A stretch of 64,000 nt of DNA from Anseranas semipalmata (Eukaryota > Chordata > Aves > Anseriformes > Anseranatidae): assembly GCA_013399115.1 (NCBI GenBank), contig VXAA01003830.1, forward strand, positions 810,208 to 874,207, read 5' to 3'. The notes under the pieces are model-generated. The model did not search any database, was not told the DNA's origin, and worked only from the letters and a program-made list of their open reading frames with translations. The position numbers and the translations under genes are program-made. This document shows, piece after piece, positions 37,550 to 62,039 of this stretch. Position 1 is the first letter of the stretch. Every line of letters begins with the position of its first letter.

Positions 37550-37620
37550 AATTCTCTGTGGGCCCAATTCATCAGATTTATTTGGGATTTCATCTCCATT
37601 GACTACACAGGCTGGTAGGG
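37550..37620. mobile_element. Possible ancient palindromic repeat relic
   Basis: GGGCCCAATTCATCAGATTT, then TTCATCTCCATTGACTACAC, resembles the same repeat class about 230 bp from the previous copy. It could be a second insertion or a distant part of the same element. Confidence 0.35.
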
Positions 37621-39029
37621 GTACACAGCTATAGCACTGGTTTGGCTCAGCTCAGCTTTGCTTCTGAAGTGACTATCCCAGTGTTCTCCACTTACCTCAT
37701 TTTGGTTCACATCATTGCACAGTGCTGGAGCACACAAACTGGATCCTTTTCAGGTGAAACGAAACTGGAAGATGCCAAAGCACATCTAATGCACCCCATC
37801 TCCACTTCTAAATCACGCCCTCCAAGATGTTTGTAGTCTGGAAGTCAGGTTTCAGACTCCAGCTCTACACCAACTAGCCCATGCTACTTGACAACAGCCT
37901 TCTGGTAGCTCCTGCAGTTGTAGCTCTCTGTATTTAATCAAATGAATTCCACCCCAAGTCGTTTTGTATAAATAACATGGCCACAAGCCAAGAATTGAAG
38001 TGTTGAAGGTGTAAGAATGCTGTTCTGGCATTGTTTTCAGGGTAAGCTTTTTTGCTTTTATTTCCTGGCAGGGAGAAGCCCAAAGCCAATATCGAATGCC
38101 AATCTCTGTTGGGATGCTCTGTTTTGGAGGAAATTCTCATGACTCAGAAAACCAGGAGAAGAACAGACAGGATGACAATTTAAGGACCTCTCCAAGCTGT
38201 GACAGACTGAACCCTAGAAGGGACAAGGCCAGCACTGGACATTTCTGATGGCAGCAAACCAAAGACAAATCCCTCAAATTTACAGGCCAGTGATGTTATC
38301 AGAAACTTTCCCAGAGTGGGATTCATGCTTGTACTGTCAGCAGAGAAAAGCCAGCACACATGAGGTGCAATTTATTTCCTGCAGAAGTCCGTGTCTAAAG
38401 CAGGTGAGGAAGATAACCCCTAGAAACATTTTGTTCTGTCCATTTACTACACAAGGAGATGGCGAGGTCCAGCTCTGACAGACAGGAGTGCTTTGTAGGT
38501 ATCTAAGGTTAGGTAGGATGAATGCAATCCCCAGTGACTGTGATGGGCTTCTGATAACCCCCTAGCAATAAATATGGGTCAATAAATTAATATATTCTCA
38601 GCCTTCAGGGATCAGCCTTCTAAGGCCTCCAGGCGGGTGGAGCAAACATTTTTACATATACGAATTTATAGTGACTCCTATTAAAAGTCAACGTTACCTA
38701 CCAATTGCTGTGTCACAACCCAGGGATACTGTCCTACAAGTGACACAGAGTGTATTTTTTCTGCCCTCAGGTAAAACAGTAACACCTGTCAATGTTACTG
38801 GACTAGTTACCACTGTGTATAGATGCTATAACACGTATATTATCTATGTAACAGGCATATAAGATATACACATAGACTCTGCTCAGTTCAAGTTGAGGAG
38901 AAAGCAGATATAGAAAAGAGCCATTCACTTAATTACCCTGAACTTGAGGTACATGGCAATCATGCTCCCAAATTCGCATTTTCAACAGTACAAGCAACAA
39001 TTGTTATTTTACCTTAAAAATAAAACACA

Positions 39030-39056
39030 CTGCAACAGAAATGTACGTCCTTTATT
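39030..39056 (-). terminator. EXT1: Candidate distal EXT1 poly(A) site
   Basis: On the minus strand a canonical AATAAA lies at 39056-39051. It is followed by GGACGTACA and then the U/GU-rich stretch TTTCTGTTGCAGTGTGTTTT. This spacing and composition suit cleavage at about 39036-39042. Confidence 0.5.
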
Positions 39057-39959
39057 AACAACTTTTCAAAATAAATCTGAAGAAAAAAAGTCTTTGGTGA
39101 CACTATCTATAAAAACAACCTATTTTAGATGGTAAACCTATGATGTTATACAGGTTAATGAAGTAAACCAAATTATATGGCTTCGTAATTTCTCATTCTC
39201 TCTTTTTCTCTCACTCACACACTTGCTTTAGGTTTAATTGCACCATGTTTCAATAGTCAAACAAAGAGGGAGAAACACTTTAAAAAAGATGTGGCAGCAC
39301 TATGAAAACATTGGTAATGCATTAGAAAATTTTTCTCAAAAATGTACATTTTATACAAAATAAGATTGTATTTCTGTTTGCTTTTTTGCTTTACATTTGC
39401 TCACCTAAGAATTCCCATTTCATGTTTCCATTCTCATCATCCAAACACTATACATATTGTCTCTCAAAATAAATATACAGGATTATGTACAAGGCCACAA
39501 GGCCCATTGGATCATCACTAACCCACTGTGAAAGAGTCACTAAAAAAGTCATGAAAACGTGGGAAGGGGGCATCCAAAAGCCTCTGATGAGTCCCATTAA
39601 CCCCCCTAATTTAACTCCAACTTAAAAAACGTGTGTGAAGACAGTTAGAATAGTGGTATAAAGGCCAGCTTGACTTGGTTTTAAGCAAGGGTGAGATGTA
39701 CAAAACTTTGGAAGATGCAGTTTTGTTTCCAGCAGACACCAGCTAAGGCCCTGCATGGGGCAGGAGACCACAGGCCCGTCCCTGCCAAATCCCACTAAAG
39801 CCCATAGAAATGACACCCCTAAAGGCTGTATTTCTGCGTCAGCCTGGAAAAAAGACCGGACACCAATCCCCCCTTGTGCTGTAAGAGCATGTTTAACTGG
39901 AGGAATTAATAGAATTGCTGTCCATCAATACAGGTGTTATGACAAACACCAAGTAGCCT

Positions 39960-39965
39960 TTTATT
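39960..39965 (-). terminator. EXT1: Possible internal EXT1 poly(A) signal
   Basis: A minus-strand AATAAA lies inside the inferred 3' UTR, about 900 nt upstream of the distal candidate. I see no strong GU-rich element after it, so it may be unused. Confidence 0.25.
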
Positions 39966-40754
39966 TTCGATACAGGGGGAGAGAGAGAAAGAGGAAGACA
40001 CTGCATTTTATCCTGGGAACTTAAAGAATTAACAAATAAAACTAGTCTACTTCTAGCTGTTTCTTTCATTGTTTCAGTGTCAAATGATTACTTCTGTTCT
40101 TGAAATGACATCTTTTGGTAAATGAGCTATTTTAAAAGGCGGTCATTGGTGAAAGATTAATTCCTTTGTCAAAGTTGGTTCTAAGAAAGAAATTGAAATC
40201 TGAAGGTGATCAAATCCATGGTGTTTTCAAATGGAAAAGATCAAAGCGCTCGATAGCCATGCATTAGCACACCACTGTGTTCATTATGAAATTGTTACAT
40301 AGTTTAAACATTCATATTTGGAAAAAGTTATGGTAATAACTTGAGTTTTCCACAAAATAGAAAGAGGGCAAATAAAATCTTGTACAAGCCCAAGGGACTG
40401 CACGGAGAGCCAGGCACTTTCTATCTTGGAAGTTTGCCCCTGTTTTTGTGTCTCATTTTTCTCATTATGAAACCCTCCTCCAGCAATAGATCTCATTCAA
40501 ATTATAACTGGGAAGGGTTTCTTTCCTTTTTTTTTTCCTTAATAAAATTCAATTAAAAATTCATAATTTCTCCCAAACTCTAATCCCTACTTTTACTCAG
40601 TTTTAATGGCATGGATCTGTTCACATTCATCCATCCATCTCACCCCTGATTAAATTAAGGTCAGTAACCTTTACAAAAGGCCACATGCGTAACACTCAGT
40701 CAAGTCATCAGGCATTCAAGTACCTGTAAAGGCTAACATAGCCTGCTGTTAATG

Positions 40755-40783
40755 AAAAAATAAAAAATAAAAATAAAAATACA
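40755..40783. repeat. AAAAAT-type repeat in EXT1 3' UTR
   Basis: Four to five units of A4-6T, inside the inferred 3' UTR. On the minus strand it reads as a U-rich run. Confidence 0.85.
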
Positions 40784-41939
40784 AAAGGAGCAACAAGGAG
40801 TGAACCTTGTTTCAGCACCATCTGAATTAAAGGGGGGGGCAGGAGGATAAAGAACCATTAACTCACACATAGGATGTGATAAAAGGGTGATTTCAGTCAC
40901 TAAAGAAACAACACGGCTCTATCCAACACAGACATGCACAGGAGACTTGGAAGCACGCCTAGCGTCCGCAGGAGCACCTGCTGATAACATCCGCACCGAG
41001 TGTAACACGCTGAGTCTCTACGCTGAATCTGTGTCCAGTTCTTTCCATGGGTGTCCGGGCCACAGACACAGAGACCTACAGCCATTACCCTACCGTCCGC
41101 GAGATACATTCCTTCCTAGAGAGATGGTTATGCCCGGGTAACGTACTGCAAAGGGGAACGTGCGTAACTATCCCGATCCCTTCTGGAGCTAACCCTGTCA
41201 TTGTTTCTTGTTTAATTAGCGATCTGTAAGCAGAAGGGACCTGCATTCAGAGCGAGCTTCAGCACAGTCTCTTTCAGCCACCCCAAAAAGTGATGGTAAC
41301 AGAATGTCAAACAGCTTAAAAGCCTGTCCTTTTCTCGCTGCACTCCAAAACTGGTTAGCTGCTCCCGTTACTAAAAACCCAACCCACATGCCCCATAATG
41401 GCACTAACTAAAAGACAAGGAGAATCCTAATTCTTGTTTTTCTGTAGGGTCCCCTCTTTCCCTCTCCGTGTCCTCCCTAGACCAGTAGCTACTTCGCAGA
41501 GCTGCGAATGCTCCTGTGGACACATCCACACACGTGCCCACAGACCAGGACACGAGCAAAGCGTGAGCCCTGCCCTCCTCATCCAGTGTCTGACACATGC
41601 TCCAAAAACAGCCTGAGGAGAAGTCCCTGGAAGAGCTGCCTGATTCTCAATAGGACAAAGTGGCACGGGAGCTGCTTTATGGGATGTGGGGAGCCGAAGT
41701 AGCAGCTCACCATACAGAGGCAGGAGAATATCCTGCTCCCCATCCCTCCCTGGTCCTGTCTACCTACTCTTGCCTCTTTACACTTCTCTCCAAATGCTGA
41801 CTTAACTCTCTAAAATGGCATCAAAAAATGGAGCAAATCACCAGCCAGTTTTCTGCAACTTTAGTGAGTTAGAAGGGCTCACAGGGAGCACCCAGTGGGC
41901 ACCAGACCAGCAGAACATGCGAGGCGAGACAGCGCGGCC

Positions 41940-41966
41940 GGGGTGGGGAGCGGGTGGGAGTGGGGG
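41940..41966 (+). other. G-quadruplex-capable tract opposite EXT1 3' UTR
   Basis: GGGGTGGGGAGCGGGTGGG followed by AGTGGGGG gives five G-runs of three or more with loops of 1-3 nt on the plus strand, fitting the standard G3+ N1-7 rule. It is preceded by CpG-containing sequence (GCGAGGCGAGACAGCGCGGC). The EXT1 transcript would carry the C-rich complement. Confidence 0.8.
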
Positions 41967-42264
41967 AACGTGGCACCTCTTCCTTTCGGCAGCAGTTAGT
42001 CACTGGCTGCAGTCTCACACATGTTTTGGCAGATTCCTTTAAAGATTTGGTTCAGATTTAACACAAAATGTCAGGAACCTGATGTTCCTGCCCTAACTCG
42101 CTGTGCTCTGTTCAAATACTGCAATACATATGCAAAGCAAAGCACTCTTTGCAAGTCTTTACATGCCAAATTGCATACAAACATTTAGTAATATGTACTT
42201 TGCAGTTTTAAAGCAACTTTCAGTTTAGGGATTTTGATCTTGCCATCTCAAGAGAAATTGCTTA

Positions 42265-42380
42265 GGCTTTATGGCATTCCCTCTAATACCAGTAACTATT
42301 ACTTTTACAAATGAGGATCTGAGGCATTCCTCAGTTATGGGAGTTGCTTAAAGCTGCGTAATAAGTCAGTGCTTAAGCCT
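42265..42380 (-). mobile_element. MIR-like SINE relic in EXT1 3' UTR
   Basis: ACTTTTACAAATGAGGATCT followed by GAGGCA, GTTGCTTAAAGCTGCGTAAT and AAGTCAGTGCTTAAGCCTGA resembles an inverted MIR core. It lies in the inferred EXT1 3' UTR, and since both are on the minus strand the SINE is in sense with the gene. Confidence 0.55.
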
Positions 42381-43668
42381 GAATGAAACGTAATCCTGGT
42401 CCATCCTTCCTATTTCTCCAGCTACTCTTTGCCCCTGATACTGGACAGCCTGGATGCAAAGGAATGAGGTATAGAAAGGCTTGCTGGTCTGTAGTGTGTG
42501 GGCATCACAATATTCCCTCTTGCTGTGACTCCAGCAGAGCTCTCAGGGTGGCTATCGTTACAGAATGTCCCAACGCACCTCCTAAAAATGTGAGATTTCA
42601 AAATGTTTTTAAAGTGCTTATTGTCTTAGCAAATCATAACAGCACCTTCCTGACCCAAATCATCACTTTCATTTTCATTCTTCAATTTAAAGAAACACAT
42701 CTGTAAGCAAAGTAGTACAAAGAACTAAACAACTGGAATACTTCCACTTAAAAAATACTTCCATCTGAAATGATAAAACCATTTTGGAGCGTGAGCAACA
42801 CCGGTATTTCCAGGGCAGATTTTTGCCCAGGTTACTCTGCCTCAAGAAAGTCTGGGAGAACCCACTGCTGCCAGCACGGATATCTGACAACACACTTTAC
42901 TTCAGGTGTCAGAAATCCAGGAGGGAATTTCTCTACTTACTTGCACCAAAAAAGTAAGATAAAAACAAAAATAAAAAGAGAAGCCCATGACTTGATTTCA
43001 TATAAAACACTTTGTTACAGGCCGAATTCCTGTGTTGCAAGCACTAACATGCTTCCTTATTTTGCCAACACCCCTTTTGCCCTCAACACAAAGCTATTTC
43101 TAGAGACTCCGCTGCTGCGGCCAGGCAGCAGTGCTCCCCCGGCAGCAGTGGCTCAGGCAGGCTGTGTGTGCCTCACACCAGCCCTGCTTTGCTCTCCCAC
43201 TGGCAGGGCCACGGGGGACGAGTCTCTGCTACAAGAAGCAGCAAGTGCTGCCGGCCCGCTCCTCGGTAGGGATGTTCCTCTCCCTGCTCAAAGCAGGGCC
43301 AGTTGTGTTTCAGCACGGGCCCCCAGCCAGCAGGATCTACGCTCGTGCGTCGCTCACTGGGGGCTCTCCAGTTTTCCGTCCATCTGAAGGAGTTTTGCCA
43401 TAGTGGCCACTACCGGCTTGTGGAAAACGGAGAAAAAAAATATTAAAAAGTCAGCAGTAAAGGAGAAATGTAATATTTCATTTCTGTCCTGCTTGTGCTC
43501 AATTTGTTTCTAAAACTGCTGCATTTTCTCCCTGTGAGATTCAAGCGTTTAACTTTGCAGGGGAAAATGAATGAAAATTGCAATGACAATCAAACGCATG
43601 AAAGAAAGAAATGGCAGCTTTGAAATATTCACAACCAACACAATTTTGATTAAAGAAAGAACTCTGTT

Positions 43669-43743
43669 TTTAATAGTTTTTTTTTTTGATCATTAAAAAA
43701 GTTTAAACCTGCATAGCAATCATTTCAAAAATAATTATTTAAT
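43669..43743 (-). terminator. EXT1: Candidate proximal EXT1 poly(A) signals
   Basis: Two ATTAAA variants lie on the minus strand, at 43743-43738 and 43674-43669, about 190 and 260 nt after the stop codon. A U-rich stretch follows the first. They could make a short 3' UTR isoform. The hexamer is a common non-canonical variant and the region is AT-rich, so chance occurrence is possible. Confidence 0.35.
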
Positions 43744-43789
43744 GTTCCATAATGAAACTGTACACAACCTAGTCGTGAGCGACAGAAGC

Positions 43790-51690
<7,901 letters not shown>

Positions 51691-51780
51691 CTCAGTGGTT
51701 GAAAGCACGGTGTCCTCATCCAGGCTTAGCACTGCATCTGTCACTATGTTGTCGTAGGGTAGGAAGCGACTGCTCATAAC
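51691..51780 (-). CDS. EXT1: EXT1 exon 8 with DxD motif (residues about 545-574)
   Basis: This 90-bp exon of 30 whole codons encodes [20 protein letters not shown] and [10 protein letters not shown]. It carries the Asp-Glu-Asp motif at residues 565-567 (LSLDEDTVL). In GT64 enzymes this corresponds to the DxD motif that binds the divalent metal and the UDP-sugar diphosphate (family knowledge). The FLPYD and [10 protein letters not shown] blocks are the family's most recognisable signature and show that the motif is intact. The acceptor ends in CAG, with the first exonic base at 51780. The donor is ACTGAG followed by GTAAGG at 51690-51689. The flanking introns are about 3.7 kb on the left and 2.8 kb on the right. 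Confidence 0.97.
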
Positions 51781-54560
51781 CTGTGGGTATCCAAGGAAGG
51801 AAGGGGAGGAAAAAAAAAAATCACTTAAAGGACTCATTTCCATGGCAATACTCTATTTCATTCCTCACTCCAATTTCCTTTTGTCTTAGGCACATCGCAT
51901 GTCTGTCTGATAGAAAGGACTACTCAGTTCAGGAGGGAAAGACTGTCATTTTCATCACCCCAGCAGTCAGCTTACACCTTCTACTTGAGGAGTAATTTCT
52001 GGACAGATCTCTCTCTTTGGGGCAGGCTGCCTTCCTTATGTGACAAACTGTAATGGTCCACACTGAGAATTAGATGTACCTACAGCCTCCTGAGGGAGGT
52101 CATGCTCCCTGGTAGCTAGGACTGCCCCTCTGCCCTCCCATGGGGTGTGAGGATCAAAGACAATGAAGTGCTGACAAGGACTCTGTAGCACTCATAAAGT
52201 TACACAGCTGGGAAGCCAAAGAGTCCAGGTTGTGTGTGAAGGAAGTTACGCTGCCAGGATTGTACCCCTGTGAAGTGATACAGCTCCATCTCTGTGCATT
52301 GCTGTTGCATCAACAGGGAGCTGCTGCCAAATGATGCAACGTTTTCCATCAGAAACGACAAATACACTAAGGAGCATGAGTATCAATTCAGCTTCATCTG
52401 CATCAAGAATTATATTGATATTGTGGCATTTTTAAAAGTCACGTTCTTAAGTGACACAACTATATATATATATAAAATCCATATGCAGAATAGGCTTTTA
52501 AGAACTATGGTAGGACAGTTCTCAAAGCAGTAAGAAATAGATGGAAAAGTGGGATCAAAAAGATAACAGCAAGAGATGAGAATCCATATGGTTTCTTTAC
52601 CAGACTAATTAGCACCTTTGGAGAACTGATGAGTGGTAATAAGGACATGACACTATTTGTTTCTCTCATTTGCTAGGAAAAATAGCCTGTCTAGATAATA
52701 GACTTCTTTTCAAACTCATTATGCCAAGAAATCACTACAAAAAATCAGGCCCACTTAGGGGAGATCACTGTCTGGAAACAGGGACAGAGAAGTTTTTCAT
52801 GTAGCTCATAATGGACACGGTCAGTTCTGCATCCCTTGCAACCTGTTCGGAAACAAGTCCCGATTTAGGGACTCAATTCAGAGAAAGCTCCATCTCCATA
52901 TTCAGGAGGTTCACAGTGTCTGTCCAGAGAGCATCTCTTCATCGCTGTGATGGGCCTCGGCCCAGGAAGGCCGTGGCTGTGAGGGAGAGGTGATCTGGCA
53001 GGTGTTGACAGTTTTGCTTTGCTTATGCAGAGGCAAAGCAGAGCAAGCATCAGCCAGGAGACCAAGGTTCTCACCCTAGTTCTTGTACGGACTGTGGAAG
53101 ACAGTCAAATAGTAAAACAGTCAGGATTACCCATATATCTTCTTTTCATACTTAAAGCTCCCTGTTGTAAAATGCATGTGATAATATATCATGATTTCAT
53201 GGGTAGGAGTGGAAGGCTAGTTAAAGGCAGATCTCTGCGATCCCCTGGACAGAGTGACTGTGTCTGCCAGAATGCTTCAGTTAAGTCTGAAGATGAAAAG
53301 CAGTTCCTTTGTACGGCTTTTGAATTGCACTGCTCTGGCTCTGCAAGCTTTGTCCAAACAAGCAGCTTTTCTGCGCAAGAAGCCATTTGGCATATATTGG
53401 GATATTAGAGAGATGAGACCGTCCACTATAAACACACCTTTGTGTACTCAGGAGACTCATTTGTAATCTAAACAGTGCCTGGGCCAATTTCTACAAATGC
53501 TGTAGAACTGGTCAGAGGTTTTCTCCTCTATCTCACCTCTGCAAGCTTTCCAAAAAGAAAGAAAAAACCCTGCAATGTTCAAAAGGCTCAGAAATCACTA
53601 CTGCCTTTCTTGGCCCTGCAGCAACTCTCCTGATACTGTTTACGTGGCTAGCTAAGGTGTAAGTCATTAGCTGCCAACTTTGCAGGACCCTCGCTTTCCC
53701 CTTGTTAAGGTGACTGGGGTAAAAGACCAAAGATAGGACTATAAATTCAAAATAGGATAGTACAGCCCAAGCAGCTAAAAGTCCCTTTGCAAATGCAGAG
53801 CTCGAGAGCCAAATGATAGAGGTCGCAGAGGGGACCAGCCCAAATGTGTCTCAATCAGAGCCTAGAAGCAAGAAGCCCTGCTTCTCTCAGGCCTGACTTT
53901 GGAAAGGAATCATCCACTTCAGTGTGAATTTTAAAAAAAGCCTCTCTTCTCATCTGGGTGCTGTCTGTTCCAGCTTTGTGGAGGCACAAACAAACAAGTG
54001 TGTTGCACAGCAGGAGATGACACAGTGGTTTTGTTCCCACGCAAGTGTCCCTTGTCCCTTCTTTTATTTTATGGTGGGATCCCATCGCTGACAGCAGTAT
54101 CCAAGGCCGTGAGAGAAGGTACTTTTTGAAAGGTGGGTTAGCACTATTCACTCTCATCTCTTCCTCTGCTTTTCAGTCTGCAGCTGATCCCCAAGTCTTG
54201 CATCTGACTGCTCAGACCTAGTGAATCCAGCTGCATCACTACTTTCATGCACCTGCAGAGAGACAGAAATCTCCAAAGATGAGGTCAGCACTACCTACTC
54301 TTGGGACCACATTTCAAAACAGGGCCCCACCTGTGAATCTCAGACTCATGGCATTAATTGCCATGCTGATGATTTCTGGGAGCACGGGCCTCGTGCATGA
54401 AACACAAATCAATGACCAAGCTGGTACAAAGGAACAAGGAACAGAAAGGAGCTGTCACACAGTTGCAAACTACAAAGCTTTCACCTAAGCAGCTAGAAAA
54501 ATAAATTCTGGTCCCACCAGAGAATATGTGCAATCTTTTTTGATGCTCCTCTCCACTTAC
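51781..54560 (-). other. EXT1: EXT1 intron 7
   Basis: A 2780-bp GT-AG intron between whole codons. It contains a short TA run at 52461-52474. A stretch near 52195-52240 (AGTTACACAGCTGGGAAGCC) weakly resembles a MIR core. Confidence 0.85.
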
Positions 54561-54656
54561 CTTGCTCTCTCCTTCAATGACTATGACAGGCACAGAAGTG
54601 GCAGGCCAGCGGTGTTTGGCTGGGAGGGGTTTATCACAATTCCATAAAACAATAAT
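54561..54656 (-). CDS. EXT1: EXT1 exon 7 (residues about 513-544)
   Basis: This 96-bp exon of 32 whole codons encodes [20 protein letters not shown] then [12 protein letters not shown]. It continues the GT-A core of the GT64 domain: a hydrophobic strand (IIVLWN) is followed by a loop, as in EXT and EXTL proteins. The acceptor is TCTTCCAG before 54656. The donor is AGCAAG followed by GTAAGTG, with the last exonic base at 54561. Both ends are on codon boundaries, so skipping would keep frame but remove part of the nucleotide-sugar fold. An overlapping 72-codon plus-strand open frame across this exon is an antisense shadow. Confidence 0.95.
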
Positions 54657-55386
54657 CTGGAAGAGAATATTGGACCGTGATCAGGCACCTTTGTGGCAAT
54701 GCAGTCCAAACCCGACGGCCTCAGATCTCGAGACAGAAATGTTAAATTCCTATTTGGAATTTCCAAATCAACAAGAATGATACAAATCTGCACAAAAATA
54801 ACACTTCCTACAGTAATTTCACCCATCCTGACTATATACATCCTCTCAAGCAAATGTAGGCTGGACAGGAACTCAGGAAGTCTCTGTCTAGGCCAGGTCA
54901 CACGGATGTCACTCATTTACTTTGGCTCACACTGAAGGCTAAAACACTTGTGACTCTCCACTGCAAGAGGGTGCTCCTACTGAATTCCCAGGGGTTTATT
55001 TTAGGGAAGCCAAAATCCTGGCACTGCTGAGTCTAAGAGCCACAGCAGGAAGAAGGAAGATCATGTAGGGGCTCTTGAGGCACAGACATCCTTTTGCAGT
55101 TTGCAGCGTATGCAATTCTGATATTTAAAGTGCAGTCATTGTTCTACCTGTCTCATGAAACAAAGGGGTTTAATTATTGTCTCTATTCCACTCACATTGT
55201 ACTCAGAATTTTTGTTTCCCATGCATGCAGGTCACAGACACGAGAAATCTCAGAGAAAAAAAAAAACATGAGGACTGAAACAGGGGTTTGAAACTAGACT
55301 GAGAAGAGCTGAAGTCAATAGCCTCTTCACTCCTGGGACAGTAGTTTTGTCTCCAATGTGATTGACAGTCAAACAGTGCTTCTTAC
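54657..55386 (-). other. EXT1: EXT1 intron 6
   Basis: A 730-bp GT-AG intron, the shortest here. No repeat or RNA gene recognised. Confidence 0.85.
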
Positions 55387-55505
55387 CTGTGCACAGTACT
55401 GGGACTTGGCTACAGCAACCAGGAGTTTCAGCACAGGCTGAGATTGGGAAACCAGGGGAGTTACTGCGTGGATAACGGCAGTGAATGTGGGGAGAGGCTT
55501 CAGAC
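55387..55505 (-). CDS. EXT1: EXT1 exon 6 (residues about 473-512)
   Basis: This 119-bp exon completes the split glycine codon (G/GT) and encodes [20 protein letters not shown] and then [19 protein letters not shown]. It opens the C-terminal GT64 domain. The [10 protein letters not shown] stretch is the first beta strand of the GT-A nucleotide-binding fold, typical of EXT/EXTL proteins (family knowledge). The acceptor is TTGCTTCAG before 55505. The donor is GCACAG followed by GTAAGA, with the last exonic base at 55387. The substitutions LPTF and VAVAKS look like ordinary bird-mammal divergence from memory of the human protein, which I could not align here. The intron separating it from exon 7 is only about 730 bp. 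Confidence 0.95.
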
Positions 55506-61919
<6,414 letters not shown>

Positions 61920-62039
61920 CTCTAGTGTAGTCAATACAATCTTCTCAACTGAAGAAAAATAAGCCTCCCACAAGAACTGTGTCTGCTGTCTAAGTGCTAG
62001 GATTTTATCCTGATGGATAGACCTGATTGTAGAAGGAAT
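61920..62039 (-). CDS. EXT1: EXT1 exon 4 (residues about 389-428)
   Basis: This 120-bp exon encodes 40 codons from [10 protein letters not shown] to [10 protein letters not shown], a segment I recognise as vertebrate exostosin-1. It covers the very end of the GT47 (exostosin) domain and the start of the linker helix region before the GT64 domain. The acceptor reads ATTACAG before the first base at 62039. The donor is GAG followed by GTGAGT, with the last exonic base at 61920. It starts and ends on codon boundaries, so skipping it would delete 40 residues without a frameshift. It is the most upstream EXT1 exon in the window. The intron on its right continues past 64000 and the one on its left is about 4.95 kb. 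Confidence 0.95.

Larger units (their letters stand above)
26016..39029. other. Intergenic DNA downstream of EXT1, no gene seen
   Basis: Mostly unique sequence. The 26100-30300 part is more GC-rich, and 30580-30900 is pyrimidine-rich on the plus strand. It contains MIR-like relics at 28020 and 34868, possible palindromic repeat relics at 35868, 37318 and 37550, and homopolymer runs. No open frame, including the 140-codon one at 29517-29939, has a recognisable domain. Confidence 0.65.

Noticed and set aside
1..39000. Possible exons of MED30 or SLC30A8, the neighbours expected from vertebrate synteny beyond the EXT1 3' end
   Set aside because: No open frame in this interval resembles these proteins. 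In mammals the gap between MED30 and EXT1 is large, so absence here is expected.
52195..52240. MIR-like core in EXT1 intron 7
   Set aside because: Only about 20 bases resemble the core and no second block in order could be found.
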